This document shows positions 15,227-24,331 of a DNA stretch of 64,000 nucleotides, piece after piece. This stretch comes from Aeromonas sp. FDAARGOS 1405. Lineage in GTDB: Bacteria; Pseudomonadota; Gammaproteobacteria; Enterobacterales; Aeromonadaceae. Numbering within the stretch: position 1 is the stretch's first letter; each line of letters opens with the position of its first letter. The notes under the pieces were generated by a model that saw nothing but the letters and a program-made list of their open reading frames with translations, searched no databases and was not told where the DNA came from. The DNA is taken from NCBI RefSeq assembly GCF_019048265.1, contig NZ_CP077311.1, forward strand, positions 916,501 through 980,500. The letters run 5' to 3'. A program made the translations under genes and the position numbers.

Positions 15227-17782
15227 ATGCAAGATAAACAACTCTCTACCGAGGAACTGATCGCCCAGGATGTGGGCGCTCGCCTGCCGCTGGGCATCAT
15301 GGGCTGGCTCATCACCGCGCTGGCGCTGGCCTGGTCCCTGTTCCAGCTCTGGATCGCCTCGCCACTCCCCTTCATGGTGGGGTTTGGCGTACTCAATGAC
15401 ACCGAAACCCGCTCCATTCACCTTACCTTTGCCCTGTTGCTCGCTTTTCTGGTGTTCCCGGCATTTCGCTCCTCGCCGCGGGATCGGGTCCCCCTCGGCG
15501 ATATCGCCCTCGGTCTGATCGCTGCTGGTGCCGCCTCTTACCTGTTCGTGATGTATGAAGCGCTGGCGCTGCGTCCCGGCACCCTCACCACCGCCGATCT
15601 GGTGACCGCCTGCATCGGCATTCCGCTGCTGCTGGAAGCGGCGCGCCGTGCCCTGGGGCCGGCACTGGCGGTCATCGCTATCGTCTTTCTGATCTACAGC
15701 CTGGCGGGCCCCTGGATGCCGGGACTGCTGGCACATCGCGGGGTAGGCTTTACCGCGCTGGCCAACCACCAGTGGATCACTACCGAAGGGGTGTTCGGCA
15801 TCGCCCTTGGCGTCTCCACCAGCTTCGTGTTCCTGTTCGTGCTGTTTGGCGCCCTGCTGGAGCGTGCCGGTGCCGGTCACTACTTTATCCAACTCGCCTT
15901 CAGCCTGCTCGGTCACCTACGCGGCGGCCCCGCCAAGGCGGCAGTGGTCGCTTCCGGCCTAACCGGTCTGATTTCCGGCTCGTCGATTGCCAACGTGGTG
16001 ACCACCGGTACCTTCACCATCCCGATGATGAAGAAGGTGGGCTTCAGTTCAGAGAAAGCGGGGGCGGTGGAAGTAGCCTCCTCGGTCAACGGCCAGATCA
16101 TGCCACCCGTGATGGGGGCTGCGGCTTTCCTGATGGTCGAATACGTGGGCATCCCCTATGTGGAGATCATCAAGCACGCCTTCCTGCCTGCCGCCATCTC
16201 CTACATAGCGCTGCTCTACATCGTCCATCTGGAGGCGCTGAAACTGGGCATGCAGCCCATCGGCAACCATCAACCCAAACCCTGGCTGCGCCGCCTGACC
16301 GGCTTTGCCTTTGGCGCGGCCCTCATCAGCGGCCTGTCACTGGCGGTCTACTATGGCCTCGGCTGGCTCAAACCTGCTTTGGGTGACTACGCCCTGCCGG
16401 GGATCTCGGTACTGCTGGCTGCCACCTATGTGGCTCTGTTGAAGATCGCCGCCAGCAATGAACCACTGCCTGCCGAAGATCCCGACAAGCCGCTCACCGA
16501 GCTGCCCAACACCCGCGCCGTGCTGCTCTCCGGCCTGCACTTCCTGCTGCCGGTGGTAGTACTGGTATGGTGCCTGATGGTGGAACGCCTCTCGCCGGGG
16601 CTGTCGGCCTTCTGGGGTACCGTGATGCTGGTGATCATCCTGCTGACCCAGCGCCCGCTGCTCAACTGGTTGCGCAAGGACGGCAAGCACGACTACGGCA
16701 CCGTCGCTGACGGCGTGGTGGATCTGCGGGAAGGGCTGGTCGCAGGTGCCCGCAACATGATCGGTATCGGCATTGCCACCGCCACCGCGGGGATTATCGT
16801 GGGTGCGGTCTCCCAGACCGGGGTTGGTCTGGTGCTGGCGGATCTGGTGGAGTTCCTCTCCATGGGTAACCTGCTGCTGATGCTGCTGCTCACCGCTCTG
16901 CTGAGCCTGATCCTCGGCATGGGGCTGCCGACCACTGCCAACTACATCGTCGTCTCCAGCCTGCTGGCACCGGTGGTAGTGACGCTGGGGCAGCAAAACG
17001 GGCTGATCGTGCCGCTGATCGCGGTGCACCTGTTCGTCTTCTACTTCGGCATCATGGCGGATGTGACGCCGCCGGTGGGGCTGGCCTCCTTCGCGGCAGC
17101 GGCTGTCTCCAAGGGCGACCCCATCAAGACCGGGATCACGGCGTTTTACTACAGCCTGCGTACCGCGGCGCTGCCGTTCCTGTTTATCTTCAACACCGAC
17201 CTGCTGCTGATCGACGTGGACTTCGCCCATGGGGTGCTGATCTTCATCGTGGCGACCATCGCCATGCTGATCTTCGCCGCCGCCACTCAGGGCTGGTTCC
17301 TGGTGAAGAGCCGCTGGTACGAGAGCGTGCTGCTGTTGCTGGTCGCCTTTACCCTGTTCCGCCCGGGTTTCTGGATGGACATGGTGCACGACCCCTATCG
17401 CGAGACCCCGCCTGCCCAGCTGGCCCAAACCATGGGTGAAGTGGAGGCGGAGAGCACCCTGCGGCTGCGGATCCTCGGTGAAGATGCAGTGGGCAAGCCA
17501 CGCAAGTTCACCCTGCTGGTCGCCGTACCGGATGGGGCAAATGGCGAAGAGCGGCTGGCCAATCTGGGGCTGAGCCTCTATGAGCAGGATGGCAAGACGC
17601 TGATCGACAACGTCGCCTTTGGCAGCCCGGCCGCCACCATGGGGCTGGAGTTCGATCAGGAGATCCTCACCGTCAAGGCGCCGACCGAGCGCTGGACCAA
17701 GGAGTGGATGTGGATCCCGGGCTTCCTGCTGTTCGGGGCGATCGTCTGGCTGCAGCGTCGCCGCAGCGTCAAGGCCGGTTAA
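15227..17782 (+). CDS. TRAP transporter fused permease (DctQM type)
   Basis: Integral membrane protein of 851 residues in which the small (4TM/DctQ-like) and large (12TM/DctM) subunits are fused, as usual for TAXI systems. The DctM core has GLISGSSIANVVTTGTFTIPMM, EVASSVNGQIMPPVMGAAAF and GMGLPTTANYIVVSSLLAP; a soluble C-terminal domain of about 140 residues and a final membrane helix (FLLFGAIVWLQ) follow. It imports the ligand presented by the upstream binding protein, driven by an ion gradient. The ATG at 15227 lacks a strong ribosome-binding site; an alternative start at 15176 would add 17 unlikely residues. Confidence 0.93.
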   Translation: MQDKQLSTEELIAQDVGARLPLGIMGWLITALALAWSLFQLWIASPLPFMVGFGVLNDTETRSIHLTFALLLAFLVFPAFRSSPRDRVPLGDIALGLIAAGAASYLFVMYEALALRPGTLTTADLVTACIGIPLLLEAARRALGPALAVIAIVFLIYSLAGPWMPGLLAHRGVGFTALANHQWITTEGVFGIALGVSTSFVFLFVLFGALLERAGAGHYFIQLAFSLLGHLRGGPAKAAVVASGLTGLISGSSIANVVTTGTFTIPMMKKVGFSSEKAGAVEVASSVNGQIMPPVMGAAAFLMVEYVGIPYVEIIKHAFLPAAISYIALLYIVHLEALKLGMQPIGNHQPKPWLRRLTGFAFGAALISGLSLAVYYGLGWLKPALGDYALPGISVLLAATYVALLKIAASNEPLPAEDPDKPLTELPNTRAVLLSGLHFLLPVVVLVWCLMVERLSPGLSAFWGTVMLVIILLTQRPLLNWLRKDGKHDYGTVADGVVDLREGLVAGARNMIGIGIATATAGIIVGAVSQTGVGLVLADLVEFLSMGNLLLMLLLTALLSLILGMGLPTTANYIVVSSLLAPVVVTLGQQNGLIVPLIAVHLFVFYFGIMADVTPPVGLASFAAAAVSKGDPIKTGITAFYYSLRTAALPFLFIFNTDLLLIDVDFAHGVLIFIVATIAMLIFAAATQGWFLVKSRWYESVLLLLVAFTLFRPGFWMDMVHDPYRETPPAQLAQTMGEVEAESTLRLRILGEDAVGKPRKFTLLVAVPDGANGEERLANLGLSLYEQDGKTLIDNVAFGSPAATMGLEFDQEILTVKAPTERWTKEWMWIPGFLLFGAIVWLQRRRSVKAG

Positions 17783-17802
17783 TCCGCCAGGCAAATAAGA
17801 CA

Positions 17803-17830
17803 GAGGGCCGCGATTGCGGCCCTCTTTTTA
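17803..17830 (+). terminator. Terminator of the TRAP operon
   Basis: Perfect 9-bp stem GAGGGCCGC/GCGGCCCTC with loop GATT, followed by TTTTTA. It separates the operon from convergent pmbA. Confidence 0.92.
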
Positions 17831-17857
17831 TGGATATCGATCTCGCTGCAGCGGCGA

Positions 17858-19201
17858 TCAGTGACCCGCCAGCTTCATATTCTCTACCAGCACCGAGCCG
17901 GTCTTGAGACTGGAGCGCTCATCCTCGTCACTACCCACCGCCACGATATGACTGAACATCTCGGCCAGATTGCCGGCGATGGTGATCTCCTCGACCGGAT
18001 AGGCTATTTCGCCATTCTCGACCCAGAAACCGGCAGCGCCGCGGGAGTAGTCGCCATTGACGATATTGACCCCCTGCCCCATCAGCTCGGTCACCAGCAG
18101 ACCGGTACCCATCTCTTTCAGCATGCCCTGAAAATCCTGGCCGGTATTGGAGACCTGCCAGTTGTGGATGCCACCGGCATGACCCGTAGTGGTCAGCCCC
18201 AGCTTGCGCGCAGAGTAGGAGGTAAGCAGCCAGCTCATCAGCTCGCCGTTACGGATGATATCCATGTCGCGGGTACGCACCCCTTCGCCATCGAACGGGG
18301 TACTGGCGAGCCCGCCCAGCAGGTGGGGGAACTCCTGAATGGTGAGCCACTCTGGCAGGATCTGCTTGCCCAATTTGTCGAGCAGGAAGCTCGACTTGCG
18401 ATAGAGGTTGCCACCGCTGATGGCCATCACCAGATGGCCCCACAGGCCGGAGGCAGTATCGGGGTGGAACAGCACAGGGGCATGGCGGGTAGAAATCTTG
18501 CGGGCGCCGAGACGGGAGACGGTACGCTCCACCGCCTCGTCGGCGATGCGCTGCGCGCTCCAGAGCCCGTCGAGGGAACGGCTGGAGGAGTAGCCGTAAT
18601 CCCGCTGCATGTCGCCATCCTGCTCGCCGATCAGCACGCAGCTCAGGGAGTTACGCGACGCCGCGTAGCCTTTGACGAAGCCGTGGCTGTTACCATAGAC
18701 CTTGATGCCAAGATGGCTGGAGAAACCGGCACCGTCGGAGTGCTTGATACGGATATCGCGACCCAGAGCGAGTCGTTCGCACTCGATGGCCAGATCGATG
18801 CCGCGCTGGGGATCCAGCTCGATTTGGTGACACAGTTGCAGGTCGGGGGCATCCCAGGCCAGCAGCTCGGCGTCCGCCAGACCGGCGCAATCATCCGCCG
18901 AGGTGTGGCGGGCAATCTCGATGGCCGCTTCAACGGCGGCACGAATGGCGGGTTTGCTCAGATCGGTGGTCGAGGAAGATCCCTTGCAACCATCGCGATA
19001 GACGGCGATGCCGAGGGCGCCATCCTTATTGAATTCAATGCTTTCCAGTTCACAACCCCGGGTGTTCACCGACAACCCGGTCTGCTTGCTGATGGAGACT
19101 TCGGCCAGCGAGGCGCCCAGTCCTTTGGCTATCTCCAGGGCTTCGGCAACCACGGCCTCGAGATGGGCTTGATCCTGGCGGATTTGGTCTTGCTGATCCA
19201 T
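17858..19201 (-). CDS. pmbA: Metalloprotease PmbA (TldE)
   Basis: Partner of TldD in the TldD/PmbA protease complex, which matures peptides such as microcin B17 and affects CcdA turnover; cytoplasmic. At 447 residues it has the normal length. Typical segments are GLSVNTRGCELESIEFNKDG, GYSSSRSLDGLW, PVLFHPDTASGLWGHLV and FWVENGEIAYPVEEITIAGNL. TldD carries the metal site, so PmbA is the non-catalytic subunit. It is divergent from darP, as in most gamma-proteobacteria. Nothing looks broken. Confidence 0.95.
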   Translation of the reverse strand: MDQQDQIRQDQAHLEAVVAEALEIAKGLGASLAEVSISKQTGLSVNTRGCELESIEFNKDGALGIAVYRDGCKGSSSTTDLSKPAIRAAVEAAIEIARHTSADDCAGLADAELLAWDAPDLQLCHQIELDPQRGIDLAIECERLALGRDIRIKHSDGAGFSSHLGIKVYGNSHGFVKGYAASRNSLSCVLIGEQDGDMQRDYGYSSSRSLDGLWSAQRIADEAVERTVSRLGARKISTRHAPVLFHPDTASGLWGHLVMAISGGNLYRKSSFLLDKLGKQILPEWLTIQEFPHLLGGLASTPFDGEGVRTRDMDIIRNGELMSWLLTSYSARKLGLTTTGHAGGIHNWQVSNTGQDFQGMLKEMGTGLLVTELMGQGVNIVNGDYSRGAAGFWVENGEIAYPVEEITIAGNLAEMFSHIVAVGSDEDERSSLKTGSVLVENMKLAGH

Positions 19202-19315
19202 AACTCACATCTGTATGAAAGAAGGAAAGGGGGGTAAGCATATCAGACCCCTGCGCCCAGCGGGAGAAGCTGGTAACATATCCGCCAAACGTGAATGACA
19301 GGAATCAAGAGACCG

Positions 19316-19840
19316 ATGAGTCAATATCAAGACGACAACGAGTTCGAAGACTGGGGCCCCAGCAAGAGCCAGCTCAAGCGCGATGCCGAAGCATTGCAGA
19401 AAATGGGGGAAGAGATCGTCTCCCTCAGCCACAGCGAGCTGGAAAAAATCCCGTTGGATGAAGAACTTGCAGAAGCTGTCGAGCTGGGTCGCAAACTCAA
19501 GCCGAAGAAGGATGAGTCCTTCCGTCGCCATCTGCAGTTCATCGGCCGCCTGATGCGCAGCCGCGATATCGAGCCGATTGCCGAAGCGCTCTCCATCATC
19601 AAGAACCGTCACTCCACCGTGAATGCGCGCCTGCATCGCCTGGAGCAGTGGCGCGAGCGCCTGATCACCGAAGGTGACAGCGCCCTCAACGAGCTGATGT
19701 CCCAGTTCCACGAACTGGATCGCCAGAAGCTGCGCCAGCTGATCCGCTCCGCCAACAAGGAGCGGGAGCTGAACAAGCCGCCGGTCGCCTACCGCGAGAT
19801 GTACCAGTATCTGCGCGGCGAGATCGAAGACCTGCTGTGA
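19316..19840 (+). CDS. darP: Ribosome biogenesis factor DarP (YjgA)
   Basis: A highly charged, mostly helical protein of 174 residues (DUF615) that associates with the 50S subunit and helps large-subunit assembly. The start MSQYQDDNEFEDWGPSKSQ and the core LKRDAEALQKMGEEIV, KDESFRRHLQFIGRLMR and EREKxxKPPVAYREMYQYL-like C-terminal block match the family. ATG 19316 is chosen over an upstream in-frame ATG because the family begins here. Divergent from pmbA. Confidence 0.93.
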   Translation: MSQYQDDNEFEDWGPSKSQLKRDAEALQKMGEEIVSLSHSELEKIPLDEELAEAVELGRKLKPKKDESFRRHLQFIGRLMRSRDIEPIAEALSIIKNRHSTVNARLHRLEQWRERLITEGDSALNELMSQFHELDRQKLRQLIRSANKERELNKPPVAYREMYQYLRGEIEDLL

Positions 19841-19849
19841 TCCCCGAAA

Positions 19850-19872
19850 CACGCCTCCCCTCGCGGAGGCGT
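19850..19872 (+). terminator. Probable terminator of darP
   Basis: ACGCCTC/GAGGCGT stem with a loop of about eight bases, followed by TGCTTCTATTG. The T-tract is weak. Confidence 0.6.
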
Positions 19873-20040
19873 GCTTCTATTGATGCCTTTTCCTCTCCAC
19901 ATCCCTGTGCGTTTAATATATCCACCATTTTTCTACCCCAGCCATAACGACCCATCTCAACAACCCCGTTAAATCGGCGCTTCAGAGCAGACCAAAACAG
20001 ACACGTTAACAATTTGGTATCATTTTGTTTGACATATTGA

Positions 20041-20190
20041 ACAGCCTTGGCAGACTGGGGAGAGGATCCAGGCTGTCGCTGCCGAGGCTGACCGACGATT
20101 CGATTCTGCCACCCGGTAAGACGCGGGATCCCATGACCATACCTTGAGGCATGCCCTTGCCCAGCCGATGTGCAAGGGTCTGCCCAAGGT
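20041..20190 (+). other. Structured leader upstream of the PuuD-like gene, function unknown
   Basis: The 390-base gap between darP and the next gene holds no ORF but shows strong pairing. AGCCTTGGCAG (20043-20053) pairs with CTGCCGAGGCT (20079-20089) over 11 positions with one wobble, enclosing CTGG/CCAG. ACAGCC (20041-20046) could alternatively pair with GGCTGT (20071-20076). Further on, ACCTTG (20141-20146) pairs with CAAGGT (20185-20190) around an inner CCCTTGC/GCAAGGG stem (20154-20160, 20172-20178). I could not match it to a known riboswitch class. Confidence 0.4.
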
Positions 20191-20231
20191 GCAGGATGAG
20201 ACTTCAACGCCAGGGATAATCAGGGTGTTCT

Positions 20232-21008
20232 ATGCCAAATTCCATACTCGTCACCAACCGTAAACCCGTCGTGCTGATGACCATGGGGGCCCAGCCCCGC
20301 AATGGCCACGCCTATCAGGTAATGACCCACAAATACATCATGCCGCTGGTCGAGATCAGTGGCTGTGTCCCGCTGCTGGTGCCCACCTGCTGTGGCACCG
20401 CCGATCTGGAGCAGTATCTGGATCTGGCTGACGGCATCTATCTGAGCGGCGCCGGCTCCAACATCGATCCGGCGCTTTACGGACAGGAGAACCTCACGCC
20501 GGAGAAACAGCAGGACAGGGATCGCGACCTGTTCGATCTGCCCCTCATTAAGGGAGCCCTCGCCCGTGGCTTGCCGATCCTCGGGATCTGTCGCGGCATG
20601 CAGGAGATCAACGTGGCACTGGGCGGCGATATCCACCAGAAGGTCTACACCGAACCGGGTTATGACGATCATCGGGAAGATGCCGACGATCCGGTCGACG
20701 AACAGTATGGGCCAAGCCATCAGATTGAGCTGCTGCCGGGCAGCTGGTTTGCCGAACTGATGGGAGCTGAACAGATACCGGTCAACTCCCTGCATGGACA
20801 GGGGCTAAACCGTCTTGGTGATGGCCTAGAGCCGCTGGCCCATGCCGAAGATGGACTGGTCGAGGCCATCCATGCCCCTACCCTCTCCCCTTTCCTGCTG
20901 GCAGTACAGTGGCACCCGGAGTGGAAAGCCAGCGAGAATCCTCACTCCATCAAGATCTTCCAGGCCTTTGGTGACGCCTGCCGACGCCGTCAGAGAGATA
21001 ATCGTTAA
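20232..21008 (+). CDS. Gamma-glutamyl-gamma-aminobutyrate hydrolase-like class I amidotransferase (PuuD family)
   Basis: Peptidase C26 / class I glutamine amidotransferase of 258 residues. The nucleophile elbow GICRGMQEIN (Cys near residue 119) and the His-Glu pair in VQWHPEW near residue 222 complete the triad. YLSGAGSNIDPALYG and VNSLHGQGLNRLG are typical of PuuD/glutamine-hydrolase proteins. E. coli PuuD hydrolyses gamma-Glu-GABA in putrescine degradation. No other puu gene lies nearby, so the substrate here is uncertain. A structured leader precedes it. Confidence 0.85.
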   Translation: MPNSILVTNRKPVVLMTMGAQPRNGHAYQVMTHKYIMPLVEISGCVPLLVPTCCGTADLEQYLDLADGIYLSGAGSNIDPALYGQENLTPEKQQDRDRDLFDLPLIKGALARGLPILGICRGMQEINVALGGDIHQKVYTEPGYDDHREDADDPVDEQYGPSHQIELLPGSWFAELMGAEQIPVNSLHGQGLNRLGDGLEPLAHAEDGLVEAIHAPTLSPFLLAVQWHPEWKASENPHSIKIFQAFGDACRRRQRDNR

Positions 21009-21011
21009 CGC

Positions 21012-21425
21012 TTATTCACCAAATCCTCGCGCCTTGAGCTTGGGCAATCCGCCCCGCTCGGGGCGCAGGGTACGGCAAATATCCATCCCCTTGAGCCCAC
21101 GCTGGATATGGTCAGGCGAATGGCCAAACACCATGCCGTTGCTGCGGTAGAGGTTGTTGTCATCCAGCTCGAACTTCTCGCCGCCGATCAGCAACTGCTC
21201 GCGGCCATTGACCGTATCACCCCGTTTGATGGGCACCTTCATATCGCTCAGCACCTCGCCGGTGGCACACCCCTCGCGCCAGCGCGCCTCGCTGGAGAAG
21301 GGGGTAATGGCTATTTCACGCCAGGAGCCATCCCGGAATTCGACCCGATACTTCTCGGCCAGCAGATCGCAGCCAGCCAATGGCAACAGAGCCATCAAAC
21401 AGATGATTTTCTTTGAAAATTTCAC
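21012..21425 (-). CDS. Putative lipoprotein of unknown function
   Basis: A 137-residue protein with a lipoprotein signal (MKFSKKIICLMALLPLAGC, lipobox LAGC), so it is probably lipid-anchored. The mature part contains a YRVEFRDGSWREIAI block and several charged stretches but no family I recognise. It converges with the PuuD-like gene, whose stop lies three bases away, and is divergent from the mechanosensitive channel gene. Codon use resembles the neighbours. Confidence 0.75.
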   Translation of the reverse strand: MKFSKKIICLMALLPLAGCDLLAEKYRVEFRDGSWREIAITPFSSEARWREGCATGEVLSDMKVPIKRGDTVNGREQLLIGGEKFELDDNNLYRSNGMVFGHSPDHIQRGLKGMDICRTLRPERGGLPKLKARGFGE

Positions 21426-21540
21426 TCAATCGCACTCCTTTGCCCGGTTCTGCACAGGATAAATAAATTGCCGCCCCAACGCACCATTTCCCCGCGCCGC
21501 AGCAGCTATGCTGGAAATAAAACCACAATAAGGTGCTGCT

Positions 21541-23067
21541 ATGGCTGGCGAAAACCTCACCGCGCTACCGACGCTGATCTGGATTGGCGAACACCCGTTC
21601 TGGACCCTGCTCACCCTCTCCCTGATGCTGATCCACTTCTGGCGCCGCCCCGGGCAACGACGGGAGCTGCTATCTGAGCTCAGTTTCGTGATGATTAGCG
21701 CGGTGGTGATCCTGCTGATCCAGCTGGAAGGGGGCTGGTTCAAACTGCCGCTGCCCCATCAATTGCTGATCGAGATCTCCACCCTGCTGGCTGGCCTGAT
21801 ACTGGTGAAGATATGGGGGATCCTGCTGTTCGAATTTCTGCTCCCCCTCTGCCATGTGCGGATCCCTCGGATCATCGCCGATATCGTCATCACCATCGGC
21901 TATATCGGCTGGGGTCTGTTTCGCCTCTACGCCTCCGGCATGGCGCTCGGGGAGATAGTCACCACCTCGGCGGTCATCACCGCGGTCATCGCCTTCGCCA
22001 TGCAGGACACCCTTGGCAACCTGTTGGCCGGGGTCTCCATTCAGCTCGACAACTCCATCGCCATCGGTGACTGGCTGCAAGTCGATACCACCCAGGGCAG
22101 GGTGGTGGAGATCAACTGGCGTGCCACCACCATCGAGACCCGCAACTGGGAGACAGTCGTCATCCCCAACAGCCATCTGCTCAAACAGCGCTTCACCGTG
22201 CTCGGGCGCCGCCGTGGCGAACCCTTGCAGTGGCGGCGCTGGGTCTGGTTCGATCTGACCCTGGATACCTTGCCGACCCAGATCATCGCGCTGATCGAGA
22301 AATCCCTGCGGGAGACCAAGCTCCCCTGTGTCGCCAAGCATCCGCAACCGGACTGCCTGCTGATGAATGTCGAGGGGGGCATCGCCCGCTATGCGGTGCG
22401 CTACTGGCTCACTGACCTGGCTCGCGACGATCCGACCGACTCCATGGTGCGCAGCCTGATCGATGCCGCCCTGCGCCGCAACGATCGCCGCCTCACCCCG
22501 CCGATCTTCAACGTCTTTATGGCCAAGGAGAAGCAGCATCTGGATGCCCGCCACAAGCGCCACACCGCCGAACGAACCGATACCCTGCGCAAGCTGCCGC
22601 TGTTTGCCATGTTGCAGGAGAACGAGCTGCTCCAGCTGGCCGATCAGGTGAAGTTCGCCCCCTTCGTCAGCGGCGACATCATGCTTGAGCAGGGAGAGGT
22701 CTCCAGCTGGCTGTTCGTGCTGGTCAAAGGGGAAGCCGAGATGGTGGTTAATGTCGAGGGGCGAGAGCTGAAGCTTGGTACGCTCAACGCGGGAGACTTC
22801 TTTGGCGAACTGAGCCTGCTCACCGGCGAGCCCAGCTCCTTCACGGTACGGGCGGTGGCCACCGTCGAAACCTATCGCATCAATCAGGCAATGTTTCAGG
22901 AGCTGGTGATGCAGCGCGAGGCGCTGGTCGAGCCCCTCTACCGGGTTCTGAGCGACCGCCAGCAGGAGCAGCGGGCCCTGCTGGAGCGGGAGGCGGAAGC
23001 CATGAAGCAACCACCACAACAGCTTGATCTGCTTGATAAACTGATGAAGCTGTTCGGCGGCAGATGA
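21541..23067 (+). CDS. MscS-type channel with C-terminal cyclic-nucleotide-binding domain (bCNG)
   Basis: A 508-residue inner-membrane channel. Four or so N-terminal helices are followed by the MscS pore-beta domain (FAMQDTLGNLLAGVSIQLDNSI, VVEINWRATTIETRNWETVVIPNS), about residues 140-270, and by a cNMP-binding domain (about 350-470) with the phosphate-binding cassette FFGELSLLTGEPSSFTVRA. Such fusions are called bacterial cyclic-nucleotide-gated channels; they open on cAMP more than on tension. The conserved Glu of FGELSLL is present, and the Arg normally found about eight residues on is replaced by Ser-Phe here, a possible change in ligand binding. CyaA is encoded nearby. Confidence 0.85.
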   Translation: MAGENLTALPTLIWIGEHPFWTLLTLSLMLIHFWRRPGQRRELLSELSFVMISAVVILLIQLEGGWFKLPLPHQLLIEISTLLAGLILVKIWGILLFEFLLPLCHVRIPRIIADIVITIGYIGWGLFRLYASGMALGEIVTTSAVITAVIAFAMQDTLGNLLAGVSIQLDNSIAIGDWLQVDTTQGRVVEINWRATTIETRNWETVVIPNSHLLKQRFTVLGRRRGEPLQWRRWVWFDLTLDTLPTQIIALIEKSLRETKLPCVAKHPQPDCLLMNVEGGIARYAVRYWLTDLARDDPTDSMVRSLIDAALRRNDRRLTPPIFNVFMAKEKQHLDARHKRHTAERTDTLRKLPLFAMLQENELLQLADQVKFAPFVSGDIMLEQGEVSSWLFVLVKGEAEMVVNVEGRELKLGTLNAGDFFGELSLLTGEPSSFTVRAVATVETYRINQAMFQELVMQREALVEPLYRVLSDRQQEQRALLEREAEAMKQPPQQLDLLDKLMKLFGGR

Positions 23068-23113
23068 CGTAGCATGGCACCGTATTGAGGACGTGATAGA
23101 GAGAACAGCAGCC

Positions 23114-23512
23114 ATGTTACTGACCACCCTGGCCCTTGCCGCCAGCCTGCAATTTGATTGTCCCACCACCATCGAGACTCGCCAGCAGCTGCTGACCCCG
23201 CAGCAGGGCTGGCAGGCGTTCACCCGCAATGACGATGGCAAACCGGACGAAACCCTCAGTCACCGGCTCGATAATCTGGCCCTGTTCGATGGAGATCCTG
23301 CCGAACTGGCCCAACTCAAACCGGATAATGGCGACAGCGACGAGATCCACTACTGGAGCCAGCTCGATAGCAGCCTGCGCCCGCTCTATCTGGTCTGCCG
23401 CTATCAGAACAGCGCCATCACCCTGCAGCAGGCGCTGCCCGTCGGCATCAGTTACTGCCGCGTCAACCAGCGCGACCGCTACACCCTGCTCGGGTTGGTT
23501 TGTCGCAAATAG
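23114..23512 (+). CDS. Small secreted protein, STY0301-like family
   Basis: A 132-residue product starting MLLTTLALAAS, a short signal peptide, followed by FDCPTTIETRQQLLTPQQGW, resembling a family of small secreted enterobacterial proteins of unknown function (STY0301-like). Cysteines at FDCP, VCRY, SYCR and GLVCRK could form two disulfides in the periplasm. ATG 23114 is preferred over 23093 because the latter adds IERTAA before the hydrophobic core. It lies 46 bases after the channel gene on the same strand. Confidence 0.65.
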   Translation: MLLTTLALAASLQFDCPTTIETRQQLLTPQQGWQAFTRNDDGKPDETLSHRLDNLALFDGDPAELAQLKPDNGDSDEIHYWSQLDSSLRPLYLVCRYQNSAITLQQALPVGISYCRVNQRDRYTLLGLVCRK

Positions 23513-23588
23513 CGGGCGTAACCCCTTGCCATATATCGCTATTCGATGACAGCCATTACCGCCTGAGCGTGGCCACCCGCCAGCGCCA

Positions 23589-24299
23589 TCAGAGCAGCAG
23601 TTCGGCCAGCTCCTCCAATGCCGTCAGCTCCACGTCCGGCAACAGTTGCAGCTGTTGCCACGGTTGCTGCCGTTCGTTGAGCCAGGCGGCGCGAAAGCCG
23701 TGCAAGCGGGCACCCAGCACATCGGTCTCGGGATGATCCCCCACATGGAGGATCCGCCCCGCTGGCAACTTGAGGGTGCTGCGGGTCTGCTCAAACATAT
23801 CCGGTGCCGGTTTCATTCTGGCGCCCGCCCCCGCCTTGCAGACCAGCGTGAAGTAGCAATCCAGCCCTGCCTGCGCCAGATCCAGATTGCCGTTGGTGAT
23901 GACCACCAGCGGATAGCGTTCGGCCAGTCTGGCCAGCAGCTGATGAGTGGACTCGCTCACCTCGATCTTCGAGCGCTCTGCCAGAAACGCAGCAAACACC
24001 TGCTCCGCCTCGCGGCTGGCCTGCTGGTCGGCCATCCCCCCCTCGACCATGGCGGCGTGGATGGTCTGCTGGCGCGCCAGGCTGACATCGTGGCGCAGCT
24101 CGGGCCTGGCCAGCAACACGGCGCGTTTTAACTCCAGCCAGCGCGGCTTGTCGAGCATGGCGGTGGCCAGATATTCGCTGCGCAGATGGTTCAGCATCCA
24201 CTGCTCGGCACGCACGATGGCGGGGCCGTTGTCATAGAGGGTGTCATCGAGGTCAAACGAGATGGCAGCAACCGGCTGCCAGCGGCGATAGAAGTGCAT
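23589..24299 (-). CDS. yigB: YigB family HAD phosphatase (pyrimidine phosphatase of riboflavin synthesis)
   Basis: HAD-superfamily hydrolase of 236 residues. The nucleophile motif DLDDTLYDN (Asp near residue 16), the VITNGN motif, the conserved Lys of KPAPDMFEQ and the HVGDHPETDVLGA acidic motif are present. E. coli YigB dephosphorylates 5-amino-6-(5-phospho-D-ribitylamino)uracil and FMN. The gene ends the block lptM-lysA-dapF-yigA-xerC-yigB, as in E. coli. Confidence 0.92.
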   Translation of the reverse strand: MHFYRRWQPVAAISFDLDDTLYDNGPAIVRAEQWMLNHLRSEYLATAMLDKPRWLELKRAVLLARPELRHDVSLARQQTIHAAMVEGGMADQQASREAEQVFAAFLAERSKIEVSESTHQLLARLAERYPLVVITNGNLDLAQAGLDCYFTLVCKAGAGARMKPAPDMFEQTRSTLKLPAGRILHVGDHPETDVLGARLHGFRAAWLNERQQPWQQLQLLPDVELTALEELAELLL

Positions 24300-24331
24300 G
24301 GACTCTCCTCTGCAACGGGGCTCAGGGCCCG

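Noticed and set aside
20041..20190. Glycine or GEMM-type riboswitch before the PuuD-like gene
   Set aside because: GGGGAGAGG and GCCGAGG are suggestive, but the conserved 3' elements of either class are missing.
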